Source: Trifolium pratense (taxonomy: Eukaryota > Streptophyta > Magnoliopsida > Fabales > Fabaceae). Taken from it: 64,000 nucleotides of DNA. A program made the position numbers and the translations under genes. Below are positions 10,761 to 22,372 of the stretch, in pieces. The notes below the pieces were generated by a model. That model was not told the DNA's origin, searched no databases, and saw only the letters and a program-made list of their open reading frames with translations. Within the stretch, counting starts at the first letter, position 1; every line of letters starts with the position of its first letter. Where the stretch lies: NCBI RefSeq assembly GCF_020283565.1, contig NC_060064.1, positions 5,416,001 to 5,480,000 on the forward strand, given 5' to 3'.

Positions 10761-11803
10761 TGTAAAATGTATAGATTATATTCTATTAAAAAAAAATGTA
10801 TAAAATGAGAGAGAAATGAGAAGTTATAAAGAATATAATTCATGAAATTTGAATTCAAATTTCAAATTGTTCTTTGGTGGGAAAATAAGGAGTTGAATAT
10901 GAGTATGACCCATTGAATAAGTGTATGACAAAGTTGAAAAGATGACAATGGTATGTGACAATTGCATTTAATATTTGACATAAAAAATAGTTTGGTTGAT
11001 TTGGTTTCAAAAGCAACTAAATTTGTTTTCATATAACCATGACTTGCCAAAAAACAACTTTTTTTCTCACAAGTTTACAAAATGGCTTGGTTGACTCACA
11101 ATATGGCTCGGTTTAGTTACACAAATTTTGGACATCAAATATCCTTACTTTATACACATAGCAACATTTGAAGCAAGATTATTTGTGAGTTTTTCAGAAC
11201 AATCAACTTTCTTATATATATATATTAGATTTTGACTATTGTAATTAAAAGAACAAAAACTAAAAAACCACTTATATGTACTTAGGTTTTTAAAAGAAAT
11301 AATAAGTTGAAAGTGCAAATGCATCCCTAGCATCCAACAAACTAACAGAGTAAATAATTTGAAAGTGCAAATGTTATGCTATTTTGTGTGCAATAAACAC
11401 GAACAAAACGAGTTTGAAAGAAAAAGGATATAGTAACGATAAAAAGGAAAACGGCAGGGGAAAAGGAAAGCAGTGGGTAGAGAAAATTAAAGAAAAGAAA
11501 ATTGTTGGTGATGATGATTCTATTAATGACGCAGGTAGTGACTGTCGGCTATGAAATATGTCACGTGCTGGCTAAACTAAAAGTCAACATATTAAACGCA
11601 TCGAAATTCGACCTTATCCGGGATATGGATCATCATGTGTTGAGTTTGTTTTGAACATTACGATATTGCGATAGCACGACTCTATTACTAGTTATATTAA
11701 TTTTTAATTTTTTTTTATTAATAAGTTTAAATCAATGGGCCATAAATATTGTTTAACATTTTTTTTAATAATATTATTGACCGCATGTAATAGATTAAAA
11801 TAA
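10761..11803. other. AT-rich intergenic stretch
   Basis: No gene or complete mobile element was recognised. Direct repeats of GAAAGTGCAAATG occur near 11309 and 11361. A GA/AAG-rich tract with ACGGCAGGGG spans 11430-11520. Confidence 0.4.
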
Positions 11804-11990
11804 GGGTCTTGTTAACATGTGCCATAAGGGCACATGAGGACACATGTTAAGATATACCAAAATAGAAATTCAACATTTAATGATACAAGAAATTTAATGT
11901 TTCAAAAGTCAAAATGCACAAATTAGCATTTAATAATTTCTATTTTTGTTTCCTTAACATGTGCCTTAAGGGCACAAGTTAACATTCTCT
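11804..11990. mobile_element. Mutator-type MITE, TTAACATGTGCC family
   Basis: A 187-bp element with the perfect 9-bp duplication TTAAAATAA at 11795-11803 and 11991-11999. The left end is GGGTCTTGTTAACATGTGCC; the right end carries GTGCCTTAAGGGCACAAGTT then AACATTCTCT. Each end holds a nested mini-palindrome around GGGCAC/GTGCC, similar in design to the GTGCCCCCGG family at 8942 and 12799. A lone left end is at ~6568. Confidence 0.85.
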
Positions 11991-12239
11991 TTAAAATAAA
12001 TGATTGAGAACATTCATTAGGTTCATCAACATTCGAATTATATTGAATGAGTTCATGTTCTTCGAGAAGTTAATCAATCGACAGATCAGATGGTGAATTA
12101 TCCCTTAATGCTGATTTTTTATTTTTTGAACAACCCTTAATATGCTGATTTTAAAACTTGTAATGTTGTTCCTAGTTTTATTTCCTTATCTTTTTGGACT
12201 GACAATGTTTGCACCAGTTTTTTTTCGTGGTTTCCTATA

Positions 12240-12645
12240 TTGTCTAGGTATGGGTACGACACCGGTATCCGGTACTGGTACTAGTACGCGGTACGATATT
12301 TTTAGAAAATTTAAGGTACGGGTACGTTAGTATAAAATATGAGAAAAATTATTTTTAAGTGAATTATTATCATCATGTTTTGGAGATTAAATTTTTTTTG
12401 TCTATTGTCTCAACTATTTTCATAAAAAATGAGAGATAATTGAAATATAATAAAAGATTATAATATTTTAATAGATTTTTCAACATCCAATATGTTTTTT
12501 CTGTATTCATCATCCTAAATCAACCAAATAAAAATGGGTACGGAATCGGTGCGTACCATACGAGTACCATGAAGTATCCGGTACTGATACGTACCTGGTA
12601 TGGGTACTTCACCATTTTAGGAGTACTCATGCTACATAGATGGTT
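12240..12645. mobile_element. GGTAC-rich putative DNA element, copy 1 (decayed)
   Basis: The two ends are dense in GGTAC/GTACC motifs (left 12248-12325, with CCGGTATCCGGTACTGG; right 12536-12612, with GGTGCGTACC, TACCTGGTATGGGTAC). They enclose an AT-rich core. The left arm shares TTTAGAAAA and TAAGGTA(C/T)GGGTACGT with the larger element at 51366. Exact termini are uncertain in this copy. The superfamily is not identified. Confidence 0.5.
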
Positions 12646-12798
12646 TCTAATCCACTCTTCTAGGGAGGTTGCCCCTTTTGTTCATAAAAAAAAATGGTTG
12701 AGAATTGAGATTGCTCAAAATCATCCAGCCACTTGTGAAAAATTGAATCCAAACTTATTCAATGCTAGGTTTTTTTAGAAACTGAGTGAATATTATTA

Positions 12799-12973
12799 GG
12801 GTTATGCTAACCGGTGCCCCCGGGGCACTGGTTAAGGAAACTAAAAAGGGAAATTTTTAAATTGAAAATAATACTTTTTAGACTTTCGAGGCGTTGACTG
12901 CACAAAGTTCAATGTCATATTACTATATTTGCTTCCTTAAATAGTGCCCCCGAGGCACTGTTTAGCATTTTCC
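12799..12973. mobile_element. Mutator-type MITE, GTGCCCCCGG family, copy 2
   Basis: A 175-bp element with the perfect 9-bp duplication ATATTATTA at 12790-12798 and 12974-12982. The left end is GGGTTATGCTAACCGGTGCC; the right end inverted is GGAAAATGCTAAACAGTGCC. Same design as the copy at 8942, including the internal GCGTTGACT motif. Confidence 0.87.
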
Positions 12974-12982
12974 ATATTATTA

Positions 12983-14673
12983 TCATAATTTTTTAGAAGT
13001 TGTTGAGGTGTTTGTTTGTGCACTTAGTGTAATTGTATCACAGTTTTGCTTTGCACCACCTAGTAGTTAAATGTGGTTGCTTTTCCTTTGTCGATTGGTG
13101 TTTTTTTTTTGTATGTGTACCTTAACTTAAGGCATATCTTATGTCTTTTAGAAATCAAGGACAGAAATCAAGGACACAAATGGTGCAATTCTATAGAATA
13201 AATCTTGTTCAAGTAAGGTAGTATATCTTATGTCCTTTAATAAAGTGACTAATTTATTTTCGGTATAAAATTCTTTGCAATACAAATAAGGAACCAGTTT
13301 ATCTTCGATATAAAAAAGTTAAATTAAAGAATAATTTAAATATTATTTTTGTTATGAATTAAATTGGACGTCAAAATATTGTGAGACTTAAAAGAGTCTT
13401 GCCCATAATTAAAATTCTAATTGCACGTTTTAATACAAAGATAGTCTTTCATTTTTAAAACATTAAACTTTATAATTCTCAAGTGTTCACACTTATTAAA
13501 ATTTTGGTTCAAATTCAGATTGTTGACCTCAAACATGGTGACATTAAACATGTTTTTTTGCCACCAAAAGTTTTTAAGCTCAATAAACACTACTACCATG
13601 GCACCATTAAACATGTTGGCATAATAATGCTTATAAAAAAAATGTTGGCATAGCAAAACCATTGTGATTGACATGAAGGAAAATATTAAAAAGCGTTCTT
13701 GGAATAATGGTTAAGGAAATAAAAATTGTAATATAATCTTGAAAGTTGTACACTTAAAAAAAAAAATCTTTTCTACTTAAATTATTTGTTTTTATTATTA
13801 TTATTTTGTTTCCTTAATATTGTCTCTGACAAAATGAATAGATGTCGGGAAAGACGAAACTACAAAATAAATGCGTCGTATATAAGCGGAACACCAATGA
13901 AAAAGCTAAAAACAGACACTACCTAGTACACACTACACAGTCACCAGACCACCAAAGAGGACCATCAACCCGACCCAAAAAGATGCCCTAAGACTATAAC
14001 TACCGATCTCGAATCAAAAGTGATCGGCCCATCAGAATACAAAAAGTAGTTTCGCGAGCCAAAAATTAATGGGGCAACGGTGGAATGAAATCATATGCAG
14101 CTAAGTCCCCAGCTTGCAGTCCGCTCCAAACAGTCAACACTGATGCGGAAAAAGTCGACAAGATACAAAGAAACCTTCAAATCTCAGCAGATTTGGAAAA
14201 CATATCAGAGCTAAAAAACGAATCCAAGAATGATTTTTTTTTTCTTTTATAAATTCATTTTTTGTTTCTTTTACGGGCTCCCTCCACCAAAGATAATCTT
14301 ATTCGAAACACTCACATACATTTTTCTCAGTTGGAATTCAAACTTTAATTCGACATATTTTGAATGCTAGTCTTGATCCACATTAGTTAATTTTATTTCT
14401 CTCATAAGTTGTTTAAATTTTTTTTTTCAATGAAAAAAGGAGAATTTTTTTAGCATTGCATATAAAATAAAGGGGATGCACAATCGGAACAGTTGGATGC
14501 ACTAGAAATTCTGTTGAAGGATTTACCCGCCCATTTGATTACTCAAATTTTATTTTGTTGTCTATCATTTTTCAGTGTCGATTTTTTTAGATAGTTATCC
14601 AAACTTTTTGAAATTTAATTAGAAAATAAGCAAATATAATTGTTCATATCTTAGCATAGGAAGTTTGTATTAT
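12983..14673. other. Intergenic stretch, probable old retroelement debris
   Basis: No coding gene was recognised. 13840-14220 is less AT-rich than its surroundings, with motifs such as GACCACCAAAGAGGACCATC and CCCAGCTTGCAGTCCGCTCC. It may be a decayed transposon segment, but I cannot name the family. Confidence 0.35.
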
Positions 14674-15074
14674 GGGTCTGTTTGGTAAAAATAAGCTATA
14701 AGCTAGCTGATAGCTGAAAAGCTAGCTGATAGCTGAAAAACTAGCTTATAGCTGATAGCTGAAAAGCTAGCTTATTGAAATTAAAGTGTTTGGTAAAATT
14801 AGCTTTTAAAGTGGTTATTAAATATAAAATTACATAATTGATAGTGGGTAGTTTATTTTTTAGAGTGGGTAGTTATTAAATTAAAGGGTAAAAATGGAAT
14901 AAAGTGTAAAAAGCTATAAGCTATAAGCTCAAATGCTACTTGAAATAGCATCTGAAAAAAAGCTACAAGCTAGTACAAAAAGCTTGTTACCAAACACCTC
15001 TAATTTTTTGAAACAAGCTTATAAGCTCATATAATAAGCTATAAGCTAGCTTATTTGTGTTACCAAACAGAGCC
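14674..15074. mobile_element. Tourist/Harbinger-like MITE rich in AGCTTATAAGCT palindromes
   Basis: The left end is GGGTCTGTTTGGTAAAAATA; the right end inverted is GGCTCTGTTTGGTAACACAA. A 3-bp TAT flanks both sides. A GGSYCTGTTTGG terminus with a 3-bp TSD fits PIF/Harbinger (Tourist). The 401-bp body is packed with short repeats (ATAAGCTATAAGCTAGCT, TAGCTGATAGCTGAAAAGCT), so it can fold extensively. A decayed right half of the same family is at 52440-52610. Confidence 0.75.
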
Positions 15075-15219
15075 TATGTGTTCATCACCACTGTTTTGAC
15101 TTTTTAGTCAATGGTGGAACTATCTGCAGATTGACACGGGCCGAGGCCCACTCGGAGTTTTTTTATATGTGAAATTATAAAATTATCCTTAAACAAAACA
15201 AAAAAAATCATACGTCCTT

Positions 15220-15224
<5 letters not shown>

Positions 15225-15289
<65 letters not shown>
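15225..15289. repeat. (CT)n microsatellite
   Basis: About 33 uninterrupted CT units. It is followed by CTTCTTCTCTTCTTCG and a GAGGTAACTTTG junction that resembles a 5' UTR exon and splice donor. No matching coding exon was found downstream, so this may be a stranded promoter/leader relic. Confidence 0.95.
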
Positions 15290-15295
<6 letters not shown>

Positions 15296-15563
15296 GACAA
15301 GAACCATCAACAAAAACACAACTCATTCTTCTTCTCTTCTTCGATCGACGAGGTAACTTTGTTGTTAGGAAGTTAAATTGAATTATCGCTTAATTTATTG
15401 TTGGATACTTTCAAATTGAATTGAGTTATTGTTGATTTATTGTTTGTCAAGAACTTTGAATTGAGAATGTTGTTAATTGATTTGTTGTTGTTGGGTACTC
15501 TAAAATTGAAATGAGTTATTGATTTGTTATTGCTATGAATTGAATTGTGAACAATGTTGAATT

Positions 15564-16437
15564 GTTTATTGATGTTCTCTTTATTTATACAAGTGCTCAT
15601 CACATAAATATGCTTTTAAAAATATAAAAACATGCTTTTAGTTTTTAAGTGTTTTTTTTTCTTAATTAATCTATTGGTCCCTTAAAGACATTTTAGGTTT
15701 TACAATGGTCCCTTAAAGAAAAAAGGTCCGGATTTGTCCCTTAAAGAAAAAAAGGCCCGAATTGGTCCCTTAAAGACATATATTTTTGTCATATTGGTCA
15801 TTTCCGTTAAATTTTAACTCCAAATATAACAAAAAATTCCAATGGTTAAAATTTTAAAAATTAATAAGGTTTTTGATGGACCACTTACATTTAATGACAT
15901 CCACAATTCAATCTACTAAAACTAATGTTTTTTGTAAAAAAATTGACGGAAATGACCAATTGAGAAACGAATGTGTCTTTAAGGGACCAATCCTGACCTT
16001 TTTTTTTTAAGGGACCATTGTGAAACCTAAAATATCTTTAAGGGACCAAAAGACTAATTAAGCCTTTTTTTTTACCGGCTTTTAGTTTTTAAGTTATAAT
16101 GTTATAGTACTATTTTACGTTATTGAACTTAGTTTGTTACGTGATTTTTGATTTGGTTTGAATTAGAAATTTTATGTTTAATGTATCAGAGTTTTTATTT
16201 TATATTGACTTATGAATTTTTATTTTTTTTAGTGTGTGAAATTAGGGAATATTGAGCAATTATTTATATATTAATTAAAATATATATATTTAATTAAAAA
16301 TGGTCCGACCCGGTTGAACTCCGGTCCGACCAATTGAACCTTAAATCGATAAGCTCATCGGTTCGATGACCGGTCCGGTTCTGACAACCTTGATGTTTAT
16401 TGATGTTCTCTTTATTTATACAAGTGCTCATCACATA
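15564..16437. repeat. 43-bp direct repeat flanking an 0.8-kb block
   Basis: The same 43 bp (containing GATGTTCTCTTTATTTATAC) occurs at 15564-15606 and 16395-16437, offset 831 bp. The enclosed block contains the MITE at 15661-16063. It ends in a GC-richer segment (GGTCCGACCCGGTTGAACTC ... GACCGGTCCGGTTCTGACAA) that looks like the terminus of another non-autonomous element. The repeat is far too long for a TSD. It could result from an insertion followed by local duplication. Confidence 0.7.
15661..16063. mobile_element. Fold-back MITE with GGTCCCTTAAA inverted ends
   Basis: The left arm carries TTGGTCCCTTAAAGACATTT and then AATGGTCCCTTAAAG. The right arm carries the inverses TTTAAGGGACCATTG and ATCTTTAAGGGACCAAAAG. 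The outer ends CTTAATTAATC and GACTAATTAAG pair, and a run of nine T flanks each side (a possible 9-bp TSD, though poly-T is weak evidence). About 400 bp, non-coding; the superfamily is uncertain. Confidence 0.65.
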
Positions 16438-17044
16438 ATTGTGAAAGGAGTTAGATTCAAACATGGATGTACGTAAAATGTTATTGAAGTAAGTACATAT
16501 TAACTTGAAAGCCTCGTGTTTTTTCCTTACTGATACAAACTTATGTTGACCAGCTTGTTGAAACAAAAAATGCATTAGAAAACTTTGAAGATTTATTTGA
16601 CATTGAATTTTACCTTAAGATTTAAGATTTACACATGATTCTTAAATAATCAGAAACAAACTTAAAATTTGGTATTGCAATTTCTTTTTTTTGTTTCTAA
16701 GTTGCATATCACTTAGATTGCCTAGTCTTCCTAAGAACATAACACATGCAAATTTATTGGTCGCCCTCTCGAGCTTTTTAAATCAAGCCGTAATACTTTG
16801 TCAAAAAAAAAAAATCAAGCCGTAATACCGATTTTATATGCTTGTAGAGAATTTATCTTTTATTGTGAATTAGGAGAGAATTTCGAGTTCAAATTTCAAA
16901 ATCTGCATATATAATAGTGTTCGAGGGACATTTTGTCTATTATTTTTAATCATTATTTTTTTTATAAGATTAATCGCTACTTTTTTTTATCTATACTTAT
17001 AAATAAAGAAGATACAAAAAAAATTTGGTGTGGATTTTTCATAA
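16438..17044. other. AT-rich spacer upstream of BTB gene
   Basis: No gene was recognised. A small duplication of AATCAAGCCGTAATAC around a poly-A run occurs at 16781-16828. Confidence 0.4.
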
Positions 17045-17235
17045 TACCAACAATACCCTTAATTTTTATTTTTTTTAACGGTAAAAATCTTTTATTAACA
17101 AAACTCACCATAACATAAGACATGTCTTTTTTTTAGCAGCAAAAATTTTTTATTAACAAACTTACCATAACATAATGTATGTATTTTTTTTTTTCTAAAC
17201 AACAAAAATCTTTTATTAACAAACTCAACATTTTT
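17045..17235. repeat. Three diverged tandem units, AAAxTTTTTTATTAACAAA type
   Basis: The module (C)AAAAATCTTTTATTAACAAA followed by CTCACCATAACATAA recurs at about 17082, 17139 and 17207, with variable T-runs between units. Probably replication slippage. Confidence 0.65.
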
Positions 17236-17717
17236 TTATTTTTTCAACTTAGAGACAAACAAGCGCGGAAGACGCCCTGTCTGATCTCTAGATAACATAT
17301 TACCTAAAATTAAAAATGGAAAAGATTATCTCAAAATTTTGGAACAAGTTGGCAAAAAATAGCAATATAGAAATACCAAATGGGTAATAATAGGAAGGAT
17401 ATGCAAACGCCAGCACGAACCATGAGCTCATCATAAAGATCATCCCTTTGCTTCTTGAAATTCTCACTCACTCTCTCTCTCAAAGGGTTTTTGTTTCATC
17501 GTTTCATTTCACCTTTCCCAAACCTTATAACGATCTTTCTTGTAACTGCATTTCATCTTTCGACCTAACTTCTCCAAGATCCAAACGGTTTTCCCTTTCT
17601 CATCACTCTTCTACTTTTCACCTATTTCCCTATGTTTCAATCTCTAATCCTCGTTGTTTTTCAATTTCAGGTTACTATGATGTGTACAAAACTTGATTCA
17701 TAGTCCTCTTCGTTTCA

Positions 17718-19476
17718 ATGGACCCTACTGTAAGTTTAATTTTTCACCTTTCTTCAATTTTCTGTTAATAACAACTTTATCAGTTTATGATGCTTTTTAG
17801 AATAGATAATTAGGATCATCCTTTTCAGTTTTCACAGGTTAATTAATTAGGTTTATTCTTTATACTAGGTTAAAATAGTGTTTGTTAAAATTAGCAGTTA
17901 AACTAGCTAATTGAATTAGGATTATTCAATTTTATTATTACTTCCTAAATTTATGGTGTTAGTATTGGGATTAAAAGAGTGTAACTAACTTCAATTACTG
18001 GATGAAGTTAGTTGTTAGACGATAGTTGAAAGTTAGTTTCAACTATTTTCTAACTAACTTCTTCTACTAACTGAAGTTTGTTGCACTCTTTTTTAATCAC
18101 AATAGTTAGAGCCTCTTCTCTTATAATGTAATTAGTAATTAGATTATTTATCGTCTTTAATTAAGGATAAAGAAGAGAAGGCTATCTGTGTAATTGGTGA
18201 CCAATCAACTAGCGATGTTGTGGTGAGGCTACGTACGCAGGAAGGTCGAGATGATTGGTTGTATTGTCACTCAGCTATACTTGTTAAAAATTGCAAGTAT
18301 TTTGCAGACCGTCTGTCTGAGAATTGGCCAACTTGTCAGATTCTAGGTTCGCGCAACTGTGTTGATGTTAATTGTCAAGAATCGGATTTTGATTACCATG
18401 TAAATCTTATTCGACTTCTTTACATTGTTGTGGATGGTTCGGTTGATGATTTGTGGCATGGTGTTAGAAATGCTCTTGGTATTCTCCAAGTGGCTGTTGA
18501 ACTTGGATGTCCGAAAATTGTTACTGCTTGTGTGAGTTACTTGGAAGCAATGACATGGGAAGAGAGTGAAGAGGAGGAGATATTGAAAGTTGTACCTCGA
18601 ATGGGATTACAAGCAGAGCCTATTCTAGCTAGAGTTCAACCGGTCAACCAGTTAGCTATTAGAAACATCTTTCTCTCGGCCGTTCGCTTTGCTACATCAT
18701 CCCCTCCAGCGACAATGAAGGATCTGAAATCTTCAGCACAAGAGCAACTTGAGTACATGCTAACTGAGGATGATGATGCCCCTTTGTTGATCGCTGACGA
18801 CAACATAAAATTTGAGGTAAAAGAATGTGTAAAAAGACTATTTTCCGGGTTTAACAACTCATTGATACATTTATTCTGTGGTTCCACAGAATCACTTTCT
18901 GAGGCAGGGAACATCCTGTTGTTTAAATCCTATTTGACTGATCTGTCATGGGTTTGTCAGATATTGAGTAAGTTGGAAATAATGGGAGATTTTGTTGAGT
19001 GTTGGTTTGATGCATCAGAAAACATTGTCAAAGCACTCGAACAAGGAAGTTCTACAAATGAAGTGGTTGAGGTAAAGTTGCGAGCCATTGAAGTAACATC
19101 AAAGGTTTTAGAGGCAATTGCTTATGGTACTGTTATACTGCCAACTGCAAAACGTCTTCAGGTTTTGAAAGTGTGGCTTCCATTTGTGAGGGTTACAAAA
19201 CCAATTATTGATTCTTCTATGATGGAATGTGAGAATGCTGTTTTGCTTAAAATGGATGGCGAGATGTGGCAATCCCTGGAATCCAGCTTTGTCTCTATCA
19301 TTCTTGCGTTACCATCAGGGGATCAGGCTGAGCTTTTAACTCAATGGTTGGAAAACGAGCATATCCGGTATCCAGATCTAACTGAGGCATTCGAAGTATG
19401 GTGTTATAGGTCCAAGGTTGCTAGGAGAAGACTATCATTGCTAGAGGATGATCATGTCATGACACAGTCAGGTTGA
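17718..19476 (+). CDS. BTB/POZ domain protein, At3g05675-like
   Basis: Two coding exons: 17718-17729 (four codons, M-D-P-T) and 18166-19476, with a GT-AG intron of 436 bp (donor ACT|GTAAGT, acceptor TTAAG|GAT). The total is 440 residues, close to the ~441 of Arabidopsis At3g05675. The start codon in the tiny first exon is preferred because exon 2 has no ATG before the BTB core. Residues ~15-120 form a divergent BTB fold (DVVVRLRTQEGRDDWLYCHS, AILVKNCKYFADRL, LLYIV, ILQVAVELGCPKIV). The C-terminal ~300 residues are the helical plant-specific region of this family (LLKMDGEMWQSLESSFV, LPSGDQAELLTQWLE). Family members are proposed to be substrate adaptors of CUL3 ubiquitin ligases; that is inferred, not shown here. 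The CT-rich leader (17450-17700) lacks a clear TATA box. Confidence 0.9.
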
Positions 19477-19625
19477 TGCGTTCCAGAATTCTGTTCCTCA
19501 AGATTAGTGTACTAATCTGAAATTCCTGCCTAGGCATTTAAAAGAGAAGAACATCATTTTTTTGCATGTGATTGGAATATTTTTGTAGAGGCATCTAAGT
19601 GGAGTTTATCTCCATCTCCATTCAC

Positions 19626-19631
19626 AATAAA
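19626..19631 (+). terminator. Candidate poly(A) signal of the BTB gene
   Basis: AATAAA lies ~150 bp after the stop codon, with a T-rich stretch upstream. This is a reasonable near-upstream element for a plant transcript. Confidence 0.45.
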
Positions 19632-19639
19632 TCAATGTA

Positions 19640-20513
19640 AATTGCTTTGAAGAGTATGTAAAACATTGTAGTTCTAACTGTGAAATGTAGAGAATGTATT
19701 TTGAAATGATTGATTTCAGAACAAGCAAAATAGAGAATATTGCATAGCTGACTTATACTAATTGACGATTTTGCTTGGACTGTTTGAATTACATGGAGAT
19801 GTAGCTCGAGTCTATGAGTGTTGCGTAGTTTGCCAGCCGCCCAACAGAACATAATGCATACGTATAAATGTTGTTTTCTATTACGGGAAAAAAGTTTTGA
19901 CATTTACTTTTGACAGGAAAGGAGAAAGGTGAAACTATGTATCAGAGAACGTTTTCCTTGGTCCTAAGGAGCGTAAATCATATGAAGGTAAAAGATAAAA
20001 TAGAAGCTGATGTTTGTTTGTGTGAGATGGTGGTGCAAATTTTTTGAATTGCTAGGAAGATTGAAGTTTAAATTTCAGTAACAATGTAACATGCAAACGG
20101 TTATGTAGCTGCTGACATGATCGATACATTTTTGGAACTTTGTTACAAATTGCTACTGTGTAGCAGAGAAAGGTTGGTACCATAGTCTATAAGTCGAGTT
20201 TCTTCACTACCCGCAACATGTATTGGATGATAGAGACCATACTTTGTTACACTTTTAAGGAGCTGTATGTAGGTGTAAAAAAGTGTTTTAACTCCTTCAT
20301 TTATAAGTGGTACCATAGTCTATAGGTCGATTTTCTTCACTACCCACAACATGTATTGGAACGTTGAAAAGCCTCTTAGAGAATGTTCCAAATTGACTAC
20401 TGCACGAATATGCATGCAAAGAATTCCAAGTTACAAAGGTAGTCCTGAAAATACTTTGTATATGAATTCACATGTTTTATATATGTAAAGAGCATGTTTC
20501 AAATTATATTTCT
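19640..20513. other. 3' flank of BTB gene with a small direct repeat
   Basis: A ~50-bp segment (ACCATAGTCTATAxGTCGA through CACAACATGTATTGGA) occurs at 20180 and again at 20311 with a few changes. No coding region was recognised. Confidence 0.55.
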
Positions 20514-20872
20514 ATTAGTCAAATGTTATGTGCACCAACTATAATCAAACATGGGATCAGTGTGGGAGTTGGTCTGGTAATTTATATTTAATTTAAGGGG
20601 ATTTGGAAAGAATTCCAACTTGACCTTGTGGTTTCATGGATTCTTCGATGGTAGGAATTTGGATCCAAACTAAAGCCATCAAACAAGTAGTTGATAATTG
20701 AAATTGATGAAAGAGGAATACAACAATATCTCATGTTTGTGTATAATCTTCAAATGTATATGTATCCCCCTCCTTGTAGATACAAAAAAAATGCCACTAC
20801 CAGGGACTCAGTTCTTAAAAATACAAAAGGTAATTGTTTCTTGATTATTCAACAAAGTATATTGCAAAATAT
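20514..20872. repeat. Direct repeat A, first copy (359 bp)
   Basis: By eye identical, base for base, to 22014-22372, exactly 1,500 bp downstream. It starts ATTAGTCAAATGTTATG and ends ATTGCAAAATAT. It contains a conserved open frame in both copies, but without a known domain it is treated as non-coding. Confidence 0.95.
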
Positions 20873-21381
20873 AATTTACATATTCAATATTAGTGTCTCT
20901 AAGAATTCTTTGTTTTCAATTGCATTAATAGGAAATTGTAACATACAATATATATTTTAATAATATATTGCAATGCAATTAAAACAATAACATGATGCAT
21001 CATTCCACCATTACTTGCAATTCATTTTTGTCTCAATTCAACAACAATAAATTGTGTTAGTTTTTTTTTTAATACATTATTATTGTTTATTATTTATTAT
21101 TAGAGTATATTATATGAAATATGAAATTTTTTTAATAAAGATTGTAGATTTTTCTTATAAAGTGTCACATCATCACAATAACTTATATGTCTAAGTAGAG
21201 TCATAAAATTAGAAGTATGATCCCTTTTAATTCATTAGGCTAAGTAGAAGTATGATCCCTAATTGGTTTCAAGCAATCCCTTCTAAACAATATAAGTAAT
21301 GAAGAATGATCCCTTTTAATTCATTTAGTATTGAAAGAATATATTTCAAGCAAGAGAGACACACGTTTTTTTTATTATTAA
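20873..21381. other. Unique spacer inside the 1,500-bp duplication
   Basis: AT-rich sequence between repeat A and the B pair. Segments around AAAGATTGTAGATTTTTCTT and AGTGTCACATCATCA (21136-21180) resemble parts of repeat B, suggesting an older, diverged third copy of that module. No gene. Confidence 0.5.
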
Positions 21382-22013
21382 ATTCAGTTCTTTAAGACAT
21401 TGATCAAAGAGGTTTGGAATATCAAAGTGACTCACTCGCTTGAAATATAATGATTCCTTTTTTTATTAGTATTGAATGAATTCCAATAGTCATGAATATT
21501 TTGTGGTTATATAAATCTTATATATTAGTTGGTCCATTTTAATTTAATAATTTTTCATTTTAGTTAGTTGGTAATGATTTAATTAAAGGAGATAATGAAA
21601 AGGTTTTTTAATAGAGATTGTAAACTTTTCTTATAGAGTGCCACATCATCAAAATACTTGATTGTGAACAACTCAACATTCCTTTTACTTGTAAAAGATT
21701 CAGTTCTTTAAGACATTGATCAAAGAGGTTTGGAATATCAAAGTGACTCACTCGCTTGAAATATAATGATTCCTTTTTTTATTAGTATTGAATGAATTCC
21801 AATAGTCATGAATATTTTGTGGTTATATAAATCTTATATATTAGTTGGTCCATTTTAATTTAATAATTTTTCATTTTAGTTAGTTGGTAATGATTTAATT
21901 AAAGGAGATAATGAAAAGGTTTTTTAATAGAGATTGTAAACTTTTCTTATAGAGTGCCACATCATCAAAATACTTGATTGTGAACAACTCAACATTCCTT
22001 TTACTTGTAAAAG
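21382..22013. repeat. Perfect 316-bp tandem pair (repeat B)
   Basis: Copy 1 is 21382-21697 and copy 2 is 21698-22013. By eye they are identical. Copy 2 abuts the second copy of repeat A directly, sharing an ATT at the joint. Unselected intergenic sequence with no differences implies a very recent event or an assembly duplication. Confidence 0.93.
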
Positions 22014-22372
22014 ATTAGTCAAATGTTATGTGCACCAACTATAATCAAACATGGGATCAGTGTGGGAGTTGGTCTGGTAATTTATATTTAATTTAAGGGG
22101 ATTTGGAAAGAATTCCAACTTGACCTTGTGGTTTCATGGATTCTTCGATGGTAGGAATTTGGATCCAAACTAAAGCCATCAAACAAGTAGTTGATAATTG
22201 AAATTGATGAAAGAGGAATACAACAATATCTCATGTTTGTGTATAATCTTCAAATGTATATGTATCCCCCTCCTTGTAGATACAAAAAAAATGCCACTAC
22301 CAGGGACTCAGTTCTTAAAAATACAAAAGGTAATTGTTTCTTGATTATTCAACAAAGTATATTGCAAAATAT
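22014..22372. repeat. Direct repeat A, second copy (359 bp)
   Basis: Identical to 20514-20872. After position 22372 the two copies diverge abruptly (ATCACAAC here, ATAATTTA in the first). The sequence then continues into the 3' flank of the BEL1-like gene. Confidence 0.95.

Noticed and set aside
20691..20960. 89-codon frame repeated at 22191-22511
   Set aside because: The conservation comes from the 359-bp direct duplication being identical at DNA level; the frames diverge after the duplicated part and have no known domain.
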